Shown here: positions 26,504 to 36,920 of the stretch, one piece after another
Numbering within the stretch: position 1 is the first letter of the stretch
How the letters are laid out: every line of letters begins with the position of its first letter
DNA from: Telluria beijingensis
GTDB lineage: Bacteria > Pseudomonadota > Gammaproteobacteria > Burkholderiales > Burkholderiaceae_D
DNA: 64,000 nt
Direction: 5' to 3'
NCBI RefSeq assembly: GCF_030770395.1
Contig: NZ_CP132480.1
Location: 1,820,891-1,884,890 of the forward strand
Made by a program: the position numbers and the translations under genes
The notes under the pieces: model-generated
The model's input: only the letters and a program-made list of their open reading frames with translations
Told to the model about the DNA's origin: nothing
Databases searched by the model: none

Positions 26504-26917
26504 TCAGTCAGGTTTGTTGCGCATCCAGTCCGCGGTCTGGAAGAAGGAATTCATCATCCGCACCCGCAGCGTATCGTCATAGCCCATGTCTTCCATGGCC
26601 CAGGCCATGCAGCGCAGCCACTGGTCACGTTCCGAACTGCCGATCGCGAACGGCAGGTGGCGCGCACGCAGGCGCGGGTGGCCGTAGCGTTCGATATACA
26701 GGTCAGGACCGCCCATCCAGCCGGACAGGAACATGAAGGTCTTTTCGCGCGAGCTGTCGTTGGGAACCGGATGCATGGCGTGGATGCCTGCGAAATCGGG
26801 CTCCAGCTGCATCAGGTCATAGAAGCGGTCGACCAGCGCCCGCAGGCGCTCGCCGCCGCCCATCATTTCATACAGGGTTTGCGCTTCGGCGGGGGTTTCG
26901 GTGTGGTGTTCGGACAT
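26504..26917 (-). CDS. Group II truncated haemoglobin
   Basis: Small haem protein (trHbO/GlbO type), 137 residues from the ATG at 26917 (MSEHHTETP); an ATG 21 bases earlier is less likely. The family pattern is clear: LYEMMGGGERLRALVDRFYD, then FLSGWMGGPDLYIERYGHPR with the proximal His segment, and RARHLPFAIGSSERDQWLRC. Such globins bind oxygen or NO and are tied to stress or redox roles. It is followed by rmuC and preceded by the YbbP-type permease on the same strand, with short gaps, but no functional link is evident. Confidence 0.92.
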   Translation of the reverse strand: MSEHHTETPAEAQTLYEMMGGGERLRALVDRFYDLMQLEPDFAGIHAMHPVPNDSSREKTFMFLSGWMGGPDLYIERYGHPRLRARHLPFAIGSSERDQWLRCMAWAMEDMGYDDTLRVRMMNSFFQTADWMRNKPD

Positions 26918-26944
26918 CCCGCCATGATAGCGCACCATGGGGCA

Positions 26945-29476
26945 TCACGCCTCGCGCAAGGTCTGTAGCGGCGGCTGCCGCAACACGCCGCGCAACCCCA
27001 GCCAGCCACCGACGATCGCACACAGCGCCCCGACGAAAAGCCCCGCGATCCACACGCCCGGCTCGAACACCCACGGGAACTTGAACTGGTGGGTCGCCAG
27101 CGCCCAGCCCAGCGCCGCCGCGCCGGTCGCCGCCAGCAAACCGGCCAGGCCGCCCACCAGCACGAACTCGATGCGCTGCGCCTGCGCCAGCTGCTGGCGC
27201 GTGGCGCCCAGCGCGCGCAGCAGGCCGGCCTCGCGCGTGCGCTCGGACTGCGATCCCATCAGCGCCGCATACAGCACCAGCACGCCCGAGGCGAGCGTGA
27301 ACAGGAACAGGAACTCGACCGCCGTCACCACCTGGTCCAGCACGTCCTGCAACTGGCGGATGATGCCCGAGACGTCGATCACTGTCAGGTTCGGATAGTT
27401 GCGGGTCAGTGCATTGCCCAGGTTGGCGTTATCCTGCGGTACGTGGAAGGCCGTCATATACGTGGTCGGCGCCTCCGCCATCGCTTGCGGGTTGATGATG
27501 ACGAAGAAGTTGGCGCGCATCGAGCCCCATTCGAGCTTGCGCACGCTGGTGATCTTCGCTTCCACCAGCAGGCCCGCCATGTCGAAGCGCAGGCTGTCGC
27601 CCAGCTTCAGGCCAAGTCGTTCCATGATGCTCTGCTCGACCGAGGCCTCGGCCACGCCTGGCGCATCCTTGAACCATTCTCCCTGCACCACCTCGTTCGC
27701 CAGCGGCAGCACATCGGTGGTCGACAGGTTGAATTCGCGGTTGGCCAGGCGCCGCGCCTCGCCGTCCTGGAAGGTCTCGCGCGTGATCGCATCGCCATTG
27801 ATCGCGACCAGGCGGCCGCGGATCATCGGGTACAGCACCGGTTCCTTGACGCCGGCCGCCACCAGCTGGCCTTCCACGCCCTGCTTCTGCTCGGGCTGGA
27901 TGTTGATCACGAAGCGGTTCGGCGCGTCGGCCGGGGTGGCCAGCTGCCAGGCCGCCATCAGGTCGCCGCGCACCACGGTCAACAGCAGCAACGCCATCAG
28001 GCCCAGCGCCAGCGACACCACCTGCACCACGGTGGCGCCGGGACGGCGCTGCAGCGAGGTGACGGCGAAGCGCCAGGCCTGGTGCCTGAACGCGCCGCGC
28101 ATGCGGCGCAGCCCTTGCAGGCCGAGCCAGGCCACCAGCGCGAAGAAGGCGAAGCCGCCCAGGAAGCCGCCGGCGGTAATCAAGGCCAGGGTCGGGTCGC
28201 CAGCCTGCCACAAGAGCAGCAGGAAGAACACGCCGATGCCCAGGCCATAGGTGGCCAGCGCCGCCGGCTGCGGCGCGCCCTGCTCGCGCCGGATCACGCG
28301 GTTGTGCGGCACGTTGCGCAGCTGGAGGATCGGCGGCAGCGCGAAGCCGCTAAGTAACAGCATGCCGGTGGCGATGCCCTGCAGCGCCGGCAGCATCGAC
28401 ACCGGCGGCAGATCGGTCTTGATCAGCGAGGCGATCATCTCGAGCAGCACGAAGTGGGCGCCGAAGCCGACCAGCACCCCGATCACGCTGCCCAGCAATC
28501 CGATGAAGGCGAATTCGAGCAGGTACAGCACGGTCACCTGGTTCTGGGTCAGGCCCAGGCAGCGCAGCATGGCGCAGGCGTCCAGGTGGCGGCCCATGAA
28601 GCGGCGCGCCGCCATCGCCACCGCGACCGCCGCCAGCATCGCCGACAGCAGGCCCACCAGCGACAGGAACAGGCCGGCGCGGTCGAGCGTGGCGCGCATC
28701 TCGGGGCGGCCGTTTTCCAGCGTCTCGATGCGCACGCCCTTGATGTTGTTGTCGCGGATCTGGGCACGAATCCACTGTTCGTAGTCGCGCACCGCGGCCA
28801 TGTCGTTGGCGTCCTTCGAGGCGACCATCAGGCGGAAACTCACGCGCGCGAAATCGTCGACCAGGCCGGTGGCCTGCAGGTCTTCCAGCGCCAGCATCAC
28901 GCGCGGCGCGAAGTTGGCGAACGAGGCGCCTTTATCGGGCTCGGTCGCGATCAGCTGGGCGATGCGGAACTGGCTGTTGCCCAGGGTGAGCATGGCGCCG
29001 ACCTCGGTGCGCAGCTGTGGCAGCAGGCCGGGATCGACCCATACCGTGCCGCGCGCCGGCACCTCGCGTGTCGGCGAGCCTTGCGCACCGCCAGCGGCAA
29101 TGGGGTCGGTCGTGATGCTGACCTGGCCGCGGAGCGGATAGCCTTTCGATACCGCCTTGATCGACGACAGCTGGGCCTGCGAGTCGTCGCCTTCGCCCGC
29201 CTGCGCCATGCTCGGGAAAGTGACGGTGTCGGCCAGCACCAGGCCGCGCTTGAGGGCTTCGGCACGCCACTCCTGGCGCACCGGATCGTCGGTGTTGACC
29301 AGCAGGTCGGCTCCGAGCAGCTGGTGGGCGTCGCGGTCCATGCCGGCGCGCATGCGGTCGATGAAGAAGCCGACCGAACTCAGTGCCGCGACCGCGACGA
29401 TCAGCGCCACCAGCAAGAAGCGCAACTCACCGGCGCGCCAGTCGCGCGCCGTCATGCGAAGAGCCTGGACGAACAT
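26945..29476 (-). CDS. FtsX/YbbP-type ABC transporter permease
   Basis: Large MacB/FtsX-superfamily permease, 843 residues from the ATG at 29476 (MFVQALRMTARDWRAGEL), which has an AGGGAG upstream. Layout: one N-terminal helix (FLLVALIVAVAALSSVGFFI), a periplasmic domain, FtsX domain 1 (about 260-370, ending in helices with FAFIGLLGSVIGVLVGFG), further helices, a second large periplasmic domain and FtsX domain 2 at the C terminus (GLLRALGATRQQLAQAQRIE). This matches YbbP, whose partner ATPase YbbA and lipase TesA are normally adjacent; neither is in this window. The role, probably lipid or lipoprotein handling in the envelope, is inferred. Confidence 0.88.
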   Translation of the reverse strand: MFVQALRMTARDWRAGELRFLLVALIVAVAALSSVGFFIDRMRAGMDRDAHQLLGADLLVNTDDPVRQEWRAEALKRGLVLADTVTFPSMAQAGEGDDSQAQLSSIKAVSKGYPLRGQVSITTDPIAAGGAQGSPTREVPARGTVWVDPGLLPQLRTEVGAMLTLGNSQFRIAQLIATEPDKGASFANFAPRVMLALEDLQATGLVDDFARVSFRLMVASKDANDMAAVRDYEQWIRAQIRDNNIKGVRIETLENGRPEMRATLDRAGLFLSLVGLLSAMLAAVAVAMAARRFMGRHLDACAMLRCLGLTQNQVTVLYLLEFAFIGLLGSVIGVLVGFGAHFVLLEMIASLIKTDLPPVSMLPALQGIATGMLLLSGFALPPILQLRNVPHNRVIRREQGAPQPAALATYGLGIGVFFLLLLWQAGDPTLALITAGGFLGGFAFFALVAWLGLQGLRRMRGAFRHQAWRFAVTSLQRRPGATVVQVVSLALGLMALLLLTVVRGDLMAAWQLATPADAPNRFVINIQPEQKQGVEGQLVAAGVKEPVLYPMIRGRLVAINGDAITRETFQDGEARRLANREFNLSTTDVLPLANEVVQGEWFKDAPGVAEASVEQSIMERLGLKLGDSLRFDMAGLLVEAKITSVRKLEWGSMRANFFVIINPQAMAEAPTTYMTAFHVPQDNANLGNALTRNYPNLTVIDVSGIIRQLQDVLDQVVTAVEFLFLFTLASGVLVLYAALMGSQSERTREAGLLRALGATRQQLAQAQRIEFVLVGGLAGLLAATGAAALGWALATHQFKFPWVFEPGVWIAGLFVGALCAIVGGWLGLRGVLRQPPLQTLREA

Positions 29477-29501
29477 GGAGGCGCTCCCTTTCAAGGATTG
29501 A

Positions 29502-30842
<1,341 letters not shown>

Positions 30843-30874
30843 TTACCGTCCCAATAGCCCGCACGACACTGCTT

Positions 30875-30903
30875 TGACTTCGGAAACTAATAGGCACATA
30901 ATA
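30875..30903 (+). promoter_or_regulatory. Strong sigma-70-like promoter before prkA
   Basis: TTGACT (30875-30880), a 17-base spacer and CATAAT (30898-30903), each one base from consensus. It lies in the 617-base divergent gap 30510-31126, which shows no credible gene. Transcription would begin near 30910 and leave a leader of about 215 bases before prkA. I found no sigma-54 GG/GC pair with correct spacing in the gap. Confidence 0.6.
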
Positions 30904-31126
30904 AATTTCATAAACGCAAAAAAGACGTTCTCCATCTGCGAAGAAAACCGGTTACCGCCGGTCGACAACAAGCAATCGCACGTGACATCTTCAAACGGCG
31001 CCGGCCATCCCGGCGCGGCACGTGACGACCGAACAAGGAGCGCGCGACAAAGATACCGGGGCCCCGGGCAGCGTGGCACCAGCTGCCGTGACAGTGATTC
31101 GTTGTTGGCACATTAAAGGAACTTCA

Positions 31127-33049
31127 ATGAGCATCTTTGAAAACTACGCGGCCCGCTATGAGCGCACCCGGGAAGAAGAATTCTCGCTGGGCGAATATCT
31201 TCAACTGTGTAAGAAAGACCCGCTGACCTATGCCAGCGCGCCGGAACGCATGCTGGCCGCGATCGGCGAGCCGACCCTGGTCGATACCCGCCTCGATCCG
31301 CGCCTGTCGCGCATCTTCGCCAACAAGGTGATCAAGATCTATCCGGCCTTCCGCGAGTTCTACGGCATGGAAGAAGTGATCGAGCAGGTGGTCTCCTACT
31401 TCCGCCACGCGGCGCAGGGGCTCGAAGAACGCAAGCAGATCCTGTATTTGCTCGGCCCCGTCGGCGGCGGCAAATCGTCGATCGCCGAGAAGCTCAAGAG
31501 CCTGATGGAGCTCGTGCCCTTTTATGCGATCAAGGGCTCGCCGGTCAACGAATCGCCGCTCGGCCTGTTCAGCGAAGAAGAAGACGGCACCATCCTCGAA
31601 GAAGACTACGGCATCCCGCGCCGCTACCTGCGCGCGATCCCGAGTCCGTGGGCCGTCAAGCGCCTGCACGAATATGGCGGCGACATCAACAAGTTCCGCG
31701 TCGTCAAGCGCTATCCGTCGATCCTCAAGCAGATCGCGATTTCCAAGACCGAGCCGGGCGACGAAAACAACCAGGACATCTCTTCGCTGGTCGGCAAGGT
31801 CGACATCCGCAAGCTCGAAGATTTTCCACAAGACGATCCGGACGCCTACAGCTATTCCGGCGGCCTGTGCCTGGCCAACCAGGGCCTGATGGAATTCGTC
31901 GAGATGTTCAAGGCGCCGATCAAGGTGCTGCATCCTCTGCTGACCGCCACGCAAGAGGGCAACTACAAGGGCACCGAGGGTTTCGGCGCCATTCCCTTCG
32001 ACGGCATCGTGCTGGCCCACTCGAACGAATCCGAATGGAAGACCTTCAGAAACAACCGCAATAACGAGGCTTTCCTCGACCGCATCTATATCGTCAAGGT
32101 GCCGTATTGCCTGCGCGTGTCCGACGAAATCAAAATCTACGACAAGCTGCTGCGCAATTCCTCGCTCGATACGGCGCCGTGCGCGCCCGGCACCCTGCGC
32201 ATGATGTCGCAGTTCGCGATCCTGTCGCGCCTGAAGGATCCCGAGAATTCGAGCATCTTCTCCAAGATGCTGGTCTACGATGGAGAGAACCTCAAGGACA
32301 CCGATCCCAAGGCCAAGTCGCTGCATGAATACGTCGACTATGCGGGCGTGGACGAAGGCATGAACGGCCTGTCGACCCGCTTCGCCTTCAAGATCCTGTC
32401 CAAGGTCTTCAACTTCGACAATACCGAAGTGGCGGCCAATCCGGTGCACCTGCTGTATGTACTCGAGCAGCAGATCGAGCGCGAGCAGTTCCCGCCAGAG
32501 ACGGAGCAGCGCTATCTCTCCTATATCAAGGAGCACCTGGCGCAGCGCTATGTCGATTTCATCGGCAAGGAGATCCAGACGGCTTACCTGGAGAGCTATT
32601 CCGAGTATGGCCAGAACATCTTCGACCGCTACGTGACCTTCGCCGACTTCTGGATCCAGGACCAGGAATTCCGCGATCCCGATACCGGCGAAAGCTTCGA
32701 TCGCGAATCGCTGAACGCCGAGCTGGAAAAAATCGAAAAGCCGGCCGGGATCTCGAATCCGAAGGATTTCCGCAACGAGATCGTCAATTTCAGCCTCAGG
32801 GCGCGCGCCACCAATGCCGGCAAGAATCCGGCCTGGACCAGTTACGAGAAGTTCCGCAGCGTGATCGAGAAGAAGATGTTCTCGAATACCGAGGAATTGT
32901 TGCCGGTGATTTCCTTCAATGCAAAAGCGAGCGCCGAGGATGCGAACAAGCATGCCGACTTCGTGGCCCGCATGGTAGAGAAGGGATACACACCAAAGCA
33001 GGTGCGGTTGTTGTGCGAATGGTATCTGCGCGTGCGTAAGTCGTCGTAA
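31127..33049 (+). CDS. prkA: PrkA (YeaG) serine protein kinase
   Basis: PrkA/YeaG family AAA-like protein kinase, 640 residues from the ATG at 31127 (MSIFENYAARYERTREEEFS), with AAAGGA upstream. The AAA domain has Walker A LGPVGGGKSS (residues 109-118), and the C-terminal PrkA kinase-like domain follows from about residue 400. In enterobacteria yeaG is induced in stationary phase, nitrogen starvation and acid stress; in Bacillus, PrkA affects sporulation. It is followed by yeaH and spoVR, the usual three-gene set. Targets in this organism are unknown. Confidence 0.95.
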   Translation: MSIFENYAARYERTREEEFSLGEYLQLCKKDPLTYASAPERMLAAIGEPTLVDTRLDPRLSRIFANKVIKIYPAFREFYGMEEVIEQVVSYFRHAAQGLEERKQILYLLGPVGGGKSSIAEKLKSLMELVPFYAIKGSPVNESPLGLFSEEEDGTILEEDYGIPRRYLRAIPSPWAVKRLHEYGGDINKFRVVKRYPSILKQIAISKTEPGDENNQDISSLVGKVDIRKLEDFPQDDPDAYSYSGGLCLANQGLMEFVEMFKAPIKVLHPLLTATQEGNYKGTEGFGAIPFDGIVLAHSNESEWKTFRNNRNNEAFLDRIYIVKVPYCLRVSDEIKIYDKLLRNSSLDTAPCAPGTLRMMSQFAILSRLKDPENSSIFSKMLVYDGENLKDTDPKAKSLHEYVDYAGVDEGMNGLSTRFAFKILSKVFNFDNTEVAANPVHLLYVLEQQIEREQFPPETEQRYLSYIKEHLAQRYVDFIGKEIQTAYLESYSEYGQNIFDRYVTFADFWIQDQEFRDPDTGESFDRESLNAELEKIEKPAGISNPKDFRNEIVNFSLRARATNAGKNPAWTSYEKFRSVIEKKMFSNTEELLPVISFNAKASAEDANKHADFVARMVEKGYTPKQVRLLCEWYLRVRKSS

Positions 33050-33061
33050 CGGGCTGAAGGC

Positions 33062-33092
33062 GTCGGGTGGACGGGAAACCCGTCTACCCGAC
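33062..33092. repeat. Family A variant hairpin after prkA
   Basis: GTCGGGTGGACGGG, loop AAA, CCCGTCTACCCGAC, followed by the tail ACGCGTT; a diverged family A unit. A second, unrelated hairpin lies at 33181-33204 (GGTGCCGTCGC, TT, GCGACGGCGCC, one G-U pair). Both are in the 217-base prkA-yeaH gap. Confidence 0.65.
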
Positions 33093-33266
33093 GCGTTGCC
33101 GGTTGGCCGCAGGCCGCCACCGGCAATCGGCAACAATACGCGTGCGTCGCACGCTCGTTCGCGCAGCGTATTAAGATAGAGGTGCCGTCGCTTGCGACGG
33201 CGCCAGAGCGCGAGCGGTAGATCTTGTGCCGACAGTTCCGCGCTTACACTAAGCAGGAGGCCTGTT

Positions 33267-34538
33267 TTGACTTACCTCATCGACCGTCGCTTGCAGGGCA
33301 AGAACAAGTCAGCGGTCAACCGCGAACGCTTCCTGCGCCGCTACAAGGCGCAGATCAAGGACGCGGTCGGCCGCGCGATCAAGGGCCGTTCGATCACCGA
33401 TATCGAGAACGGCGAAAAGGTCACCATTCCCGTCAAGGACGTGAATGAACCGCATTTCGGCCACGCCCACGGCGGCGTGTACGAAACCGTCAACCCCGGC
33501 AATACGGAATATCAAAAGGGCGACCAGTTCAACCGCCCGCGCGGCGGCGCCGGCGGCGCCGGGCGCGGGCGCGCCGGCAATAGCGAACAGACCGTCGAAG
33601 ACGATTTCATCTTCGAGCTGTCGCGCGAAGAATTCATGAATTACTTCTTCGAGGATCTCGAGCTGCCGAACATGGTCAAGACGCAGCTGACCCAGACCAT
33701 CGAATACAAGAACCAGCGCGCCGGCTACAACGTCTCCGGCACGCCCTCCAATATCCACGTGCTGCGTTCCCTGCGCGGTGCATTGGGGCGCCGCATTGCC
33801 ATCGGCGGCCCCGCGCGACGCGAATTGGCGGATGCCGAAGAAGCGCTGCAGGCGCTGCTCGACCAGGGCGCACCGTCGGACGACGAGCAGGTGATCGTAC
33901 TGAAAGACCGCATCCACCACCTGCACATCCGTCTCAACGCCATTCCATTCATCGATCCCTTCGACTTGCGTTACGCTAACCGGATCAAGGTGCCCAAGCC
34001 CAGCACGCAAGCCGTGATGTTCTGCATCATGGACGTGTCGGGCTCGATGGACGAGACGCGCAAGGACACGGCCAAGCGTTTCTTCATCCTGCTCTATCTG
34101 TTCCTCAAGCGGGTCTACGAAAAAATCGACGTCGTCTTCATCCGCCACCACACGGCGGCGGCCGAGGTCGACGAGAACGAGTTCTTCCATTCGCGCGAGT
34201 CGGGCGGCACCGTCGTCTCGTCCGCCCTGCACCTGCTGCAGAAAGTGCTCGCCGAGCGCTACGGCAGCGCCGACTGGAACGCCTATGTGGCGCAAGCCTC
34301 GGACGGAGACAACTGGGACAACGATTCGGTGCTGTGCAAGCAGATCCTCACCAGCGCGATCATGCCGCGCGTGCAGTATTACACCTATGTCGAGATCACC
34401 GACGGCCCGCCGCAGAACCTGTGGGAACAATACTGCGACGTCGCCGCCCAGCACCGCAATTTCGCGATGCAAAAGATCGTGACCCCGGCCGATATCTACC
34501 CGGTATTCCGGGAACTGTTCAAGAAGCAGGCGAAATAG
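33267..34538 (+). CDS. yeaH: YeaH/YhbH family (DUF444) VWA-domain protein, TTG start
   Basis: Partner of PrkA in the conserved prkA-yeaH-spoVR set. The start is read as TTG at 33267 because AGGAGG (33255-33260) sits 6 bases upstream and the resulting MTYLIDRRLQGKNKSAVNRE is the standard family N terminus; no in-frame ATG lies before it. The 423-residue protein has a basic N-terminal region, a Gly/Arg-rich stretch near residue 90 (RPRGGAGGAGRGRAG) and a C-terminal von Willebrand A domain with the metal-site motif FCIMDVSGSMDE. Its biochemical role is not established; the VWA domain suggests protein binding. Confidence 0.94.
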   Translation: MTYLIDRRLQGKNKSAVNRERFLRRYKAQIKDAVGRAIKGRSITDIENGEKVTIPVKDVNEPHFGHAHGGVYETVNPGNTEYQKGDQFNRPRGGAGGAGRGRAGNSEQTVEDDFIFELSREEFMNYFFEDLELPNMVKTQLTQTIEYKNQRAGYNVSGTPSNIHVLRSLRGALGRRIAIGGPARRELADAEEALQALLDQGAPSDDEQVIVLKDRIHHLHIRLNAIPFIDPFDLRYANRIKVPKPSTQAVMFCIMDVSGSMDETRKDTAKRFFILLYLFLKRVYEKIDVVFIRHHTAAAEVDENEFFHSRESGGTVVSSALHLLQKVLAERYGSADWNAYVAQASDGDNWDNDSVLCKQILTSAIMPRVQYYTYVEITDGPPQNLWEQYCDVAAQHRNFAMQKIVTPADIYPVFRELFKKQAK

Positions 34539-34574
34539 CCTGACGAACAGCCAAAGTCCATAGCGAGGCGCCCC

Positions 34575-36101
34575 ATGCCAAGAGATCCGAACAATCCGCG
34601 CGCCCTGCCCGAACAGTCGGAGTGGACCTTCGACCTGATCGAGCAGGCGCACGAAGAAATCAAGCGGGTGGCCAAGCGCTACGGCCTGGACACCTATCCG
34701 AACCAGCTCGAGATCATTACTGCAGAGCAAATGATGGATGCCTATACCTCGGTAGGCATGCCGGTGTCTTATAACCACTGGTCGTTCGGCAAGCACTTCC
34801 TGAGCACGGAGAAAAGCTACCGCCGCGGCCAGATGGGCCTGGCCTACGAGATCGTCATCAATTCGAATCCCTGCATCGCCTACCTGATGGAAGAGAACAG
34901 CCTGACGATGCAGGCGCTGGTGATCGCCCACGCCGCCTACGGCCACAACTCTTTCTTCAAGGGCAATTACCTGTTCCGCAGCTGGACCGATGCCGACGCC
35001 ATCGTCGACTATATGGTGTTTGCCAAGAACTATATCGCTGAGTGCGAACAGCGCTATGGCATCGACGCCGTCGAAGAGCTGCTCGACTCTTGCCACGCGC
35101 TGCAGAACTATGGGGTCGACCGCTATAAGCGGCCGGCCAAGCTGTCGGTGGCGCAAGAAGCGGCCCGCACCAAGGAGCGAGAGGAATACGCCCAGTCGCA
35201 GGTCAACGCCATCTGGCGCACCCTGCCCCAGCGCGAAGAACAGGTGGCGCCGGATGCGCCCACCCACCGCTTCCCGCCCGAGCCCGAGGAAAACCTGCTG
35301 TATTTCATCGAGAAATACGCGCCGCTCCTCGAACCCTGGCAGCGCGAACTGGTGCGCATCACGCGCAAGATTTCGCAATACTTCTATCCGCAGCGCCAGA
35401 CCCAGGTGATGAACGAAGGCTGGGCCACGTTCTGGCACTACACGATCCTGCAAGACCTGTATAAGGAAGGGATCGTCGGCGACGGCTTCATGCTCGAGTT
35501 TCTGCAGAGCCATACGAACGTCGTCTACCAGCCGCCCGCCAACAGCCCGTACTACAGCGGGATCAATCCGTATGCGCTCGGTTTCGCGATGATGACCGAT
35601 ATCCGCCGCATCTGCGAAGAGCCGACCGACGAAGACCGGGCCTGGTTCCCGGACATCGCCGGCAGCGACTGGCTCAAGACGCTCGACTTTGCGATGCGCA
35701 ATTTCAAGGACGAGAGCTTCATCGCCCAGTACCTGTCGCCCAAGCTGATCCGCGACTTCCACTTTTTCGCCGTGCTGGACGACGACCGCAGCGACAAGCT
35801 GACGATCTCGGCCATCCACGACGAGGCCGGCTACCGCTATGTGCGCCACAAGCTGGCCGAGCAGTACAACCTGGGCAGCCGCGAGCCCAATATCCAGGTC
35901 TGGCAAGTCAATACGCGCGACGACCGGGCCCTGACCCTGCGCCACACGCAATACAACCGCCGTCCGCTCAACGGCCAGGCGCAGGAAGTCCTCAAGCACG
36001 TGGCGCGGCTATGGGGCTTCGACGTGCGGCTCGAGACGGCCGACCCGGCCGGCCACGTGGTCAGCTTCATCGAGTGCCGGCGCGAGAAGCGCGGGCGCTG
36101 A
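34575..36101 (+). CDS. SpoVR family protein
   Basis: SpoVR/YcgB family, 508 residues, the normal length. It starts MPRDPNNPRALPEQSEWTFD. Characteristic segments are MPVSYNHWSFGKHFLSTEKS, AHAAYGHNSFFKGNYLF and TQVMNEGWATFWHYTILQDL, with His/Glu residues that look like a metal site (GHNxFF and NEGWATFWH). The family is named for a spore cortex defect in Bacillus; in proteobacteria it follows prkA and yeaH and is tied to stress. It starts 36 bases after yeaH. The chemistry is unknown. Confidence 0.94.
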   Translation: MPRDPNNPRALPEQSEWTFDLIEQAHEEIKRVAKRYGLDTYPNQLEIITAEQMMDAYTSVGMPVSYNHWSFGKHFLSTEKSYRRGQMGLAYEIVINSNPCIAYLMEENSLTMQALVIAHAAYGHNSFFKGNYLFRSWTDADAIVDYMVFAKNYIAECEQRYGIDAVEELLDSCHALQNYGVDRYKRPAKLSVAQEAARTKEREEYAQSQVNAIWRTLPQREEQVAPDAPTHRFPPEPEENLLYFIEKYAPLLEPWQRELVRITRKISQYFYPQRQTQVMNEGWATFWHYTILQDLYKEGIVGDGFMLEFLQSHTNVVYQPPANSPYYSGINPYALGFAMMTDIRRICEEPTDEDRAWFPDIAGSDWLKTLDFAMRNFKDESFIAQYLSPKLIRDFHFFAVLDDDRSDKLTISAIHDEAGYRYVRHKLAEQYNLGSREPNIQVWQVNTRDDRALTLRHTQYNRRPLNGQAQEVLKHVARLWGFDVRLETADPAGHVVSFIECRREKRGR

Positions 36102-36920
36102 ACGCCATCTGCGCCTGCGCCTGACCGCGAGCAGGCATCGTGTCCGTGGGGTGGACGGCATAGCCGACTCGGCGTCCCCTTCCGCCCTACCCGACCGTCT
36201 CCCTCCCTCATATGCGCGCGCCAGGCACCCCGCCTTGCCTATGCATGTTCAATTAAACCGCTCCCCTATCGCCAACATACAGATTTCATGGTATGTTCCC
36301 GACATCACATGTTAGCGCTGTCACAACCAAGTCATGGCAATGTGCTGGTGTAGGCTCTAGCAATCGCAAGTAATATAGTTTGTCGCGCAGGGTGTGGAGC
36401 CGCGCAGCATCCGCTCCTGTCCAGATGAAGTAGTTATATAGCGCACGGTTGACTCATCTCAAGCGCTATAACGGGTATCACTTTTATCTATACCTTGTGT
36501 GCGCCTGAGGCAGCTACCAAGGCCCTGCGGCGCCAACGGGCAAAAGATAGAAAACGGCTATTGTTTGCAAAAAGGCCAGTGGTCAGTAGTAGGAAATTTG
36601 CCAGCCAGTCGATTTAGCATCATAAATTTGGCAAAACCGGCGTAGTCACTGATCTTCCACGCACAAGGAGAATCGCTACACAAAACTACAAATTTTCCGG
36701 CCTTCCGGACCCCGCAAAACGACCTCGCCATGCTTGTATAGATGAGCTTGTTTGCCTGCATTTACAGGTAGTTAGCGCACCTTTCGCCGCCGTAAAAATG
36801 TATGTGCAAAAAAGAATTCGTAGGTATAATTCTTCGATGTCCCGGATGCGGCTCTAGGCTTTTGTCGTGTTTAGTGGGTTTGGTAGCAACAAAAAAGAGT
36901 TGGTATTGGAGAAATATGGC
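36102..36920. other. 819-base AT-rich gap with a partial repeat and candidate promoters
   Basis: No credible gene. 36145-36165 carries a partial family A unit (GTGGGGTGGACGGC, ATA, GCCG). From about 36230 the base composition drops clearly below that of the flanking genes. Candidate plus-strand promoters for tonB: TTGCCA (36598-36603), 17-base spacer, CATAAA (36621-36626); and a perfect TATAAT (36825-36830) with a poor -35. A 67-codon minus-strand reading at 36558-36761 has no ribosome binding site or family resemblance and is not called. No clear Fur box was found here. Confidence 0.5.

Noticed and set aside
31050..31126. Sigma-54 promoter before prkA (TGGCAC in the leader)
   Set aside because: Both TGGCAC occurrences lack a GC at the required spacing of ten bases from GG.
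33309..35999. A minus-strand reading of about 896 codons opposite yeaH and spoVR
   Set aside because: Shadow of two conserved genes; sequence is Val/Leu/His/Arg-biased without domains.
36558..36761. A 67-codon minus-strand reading in the gap before tonB
   Set aside because: No ribosome binding site, no G/C bias at position 3 and no family resemblance.
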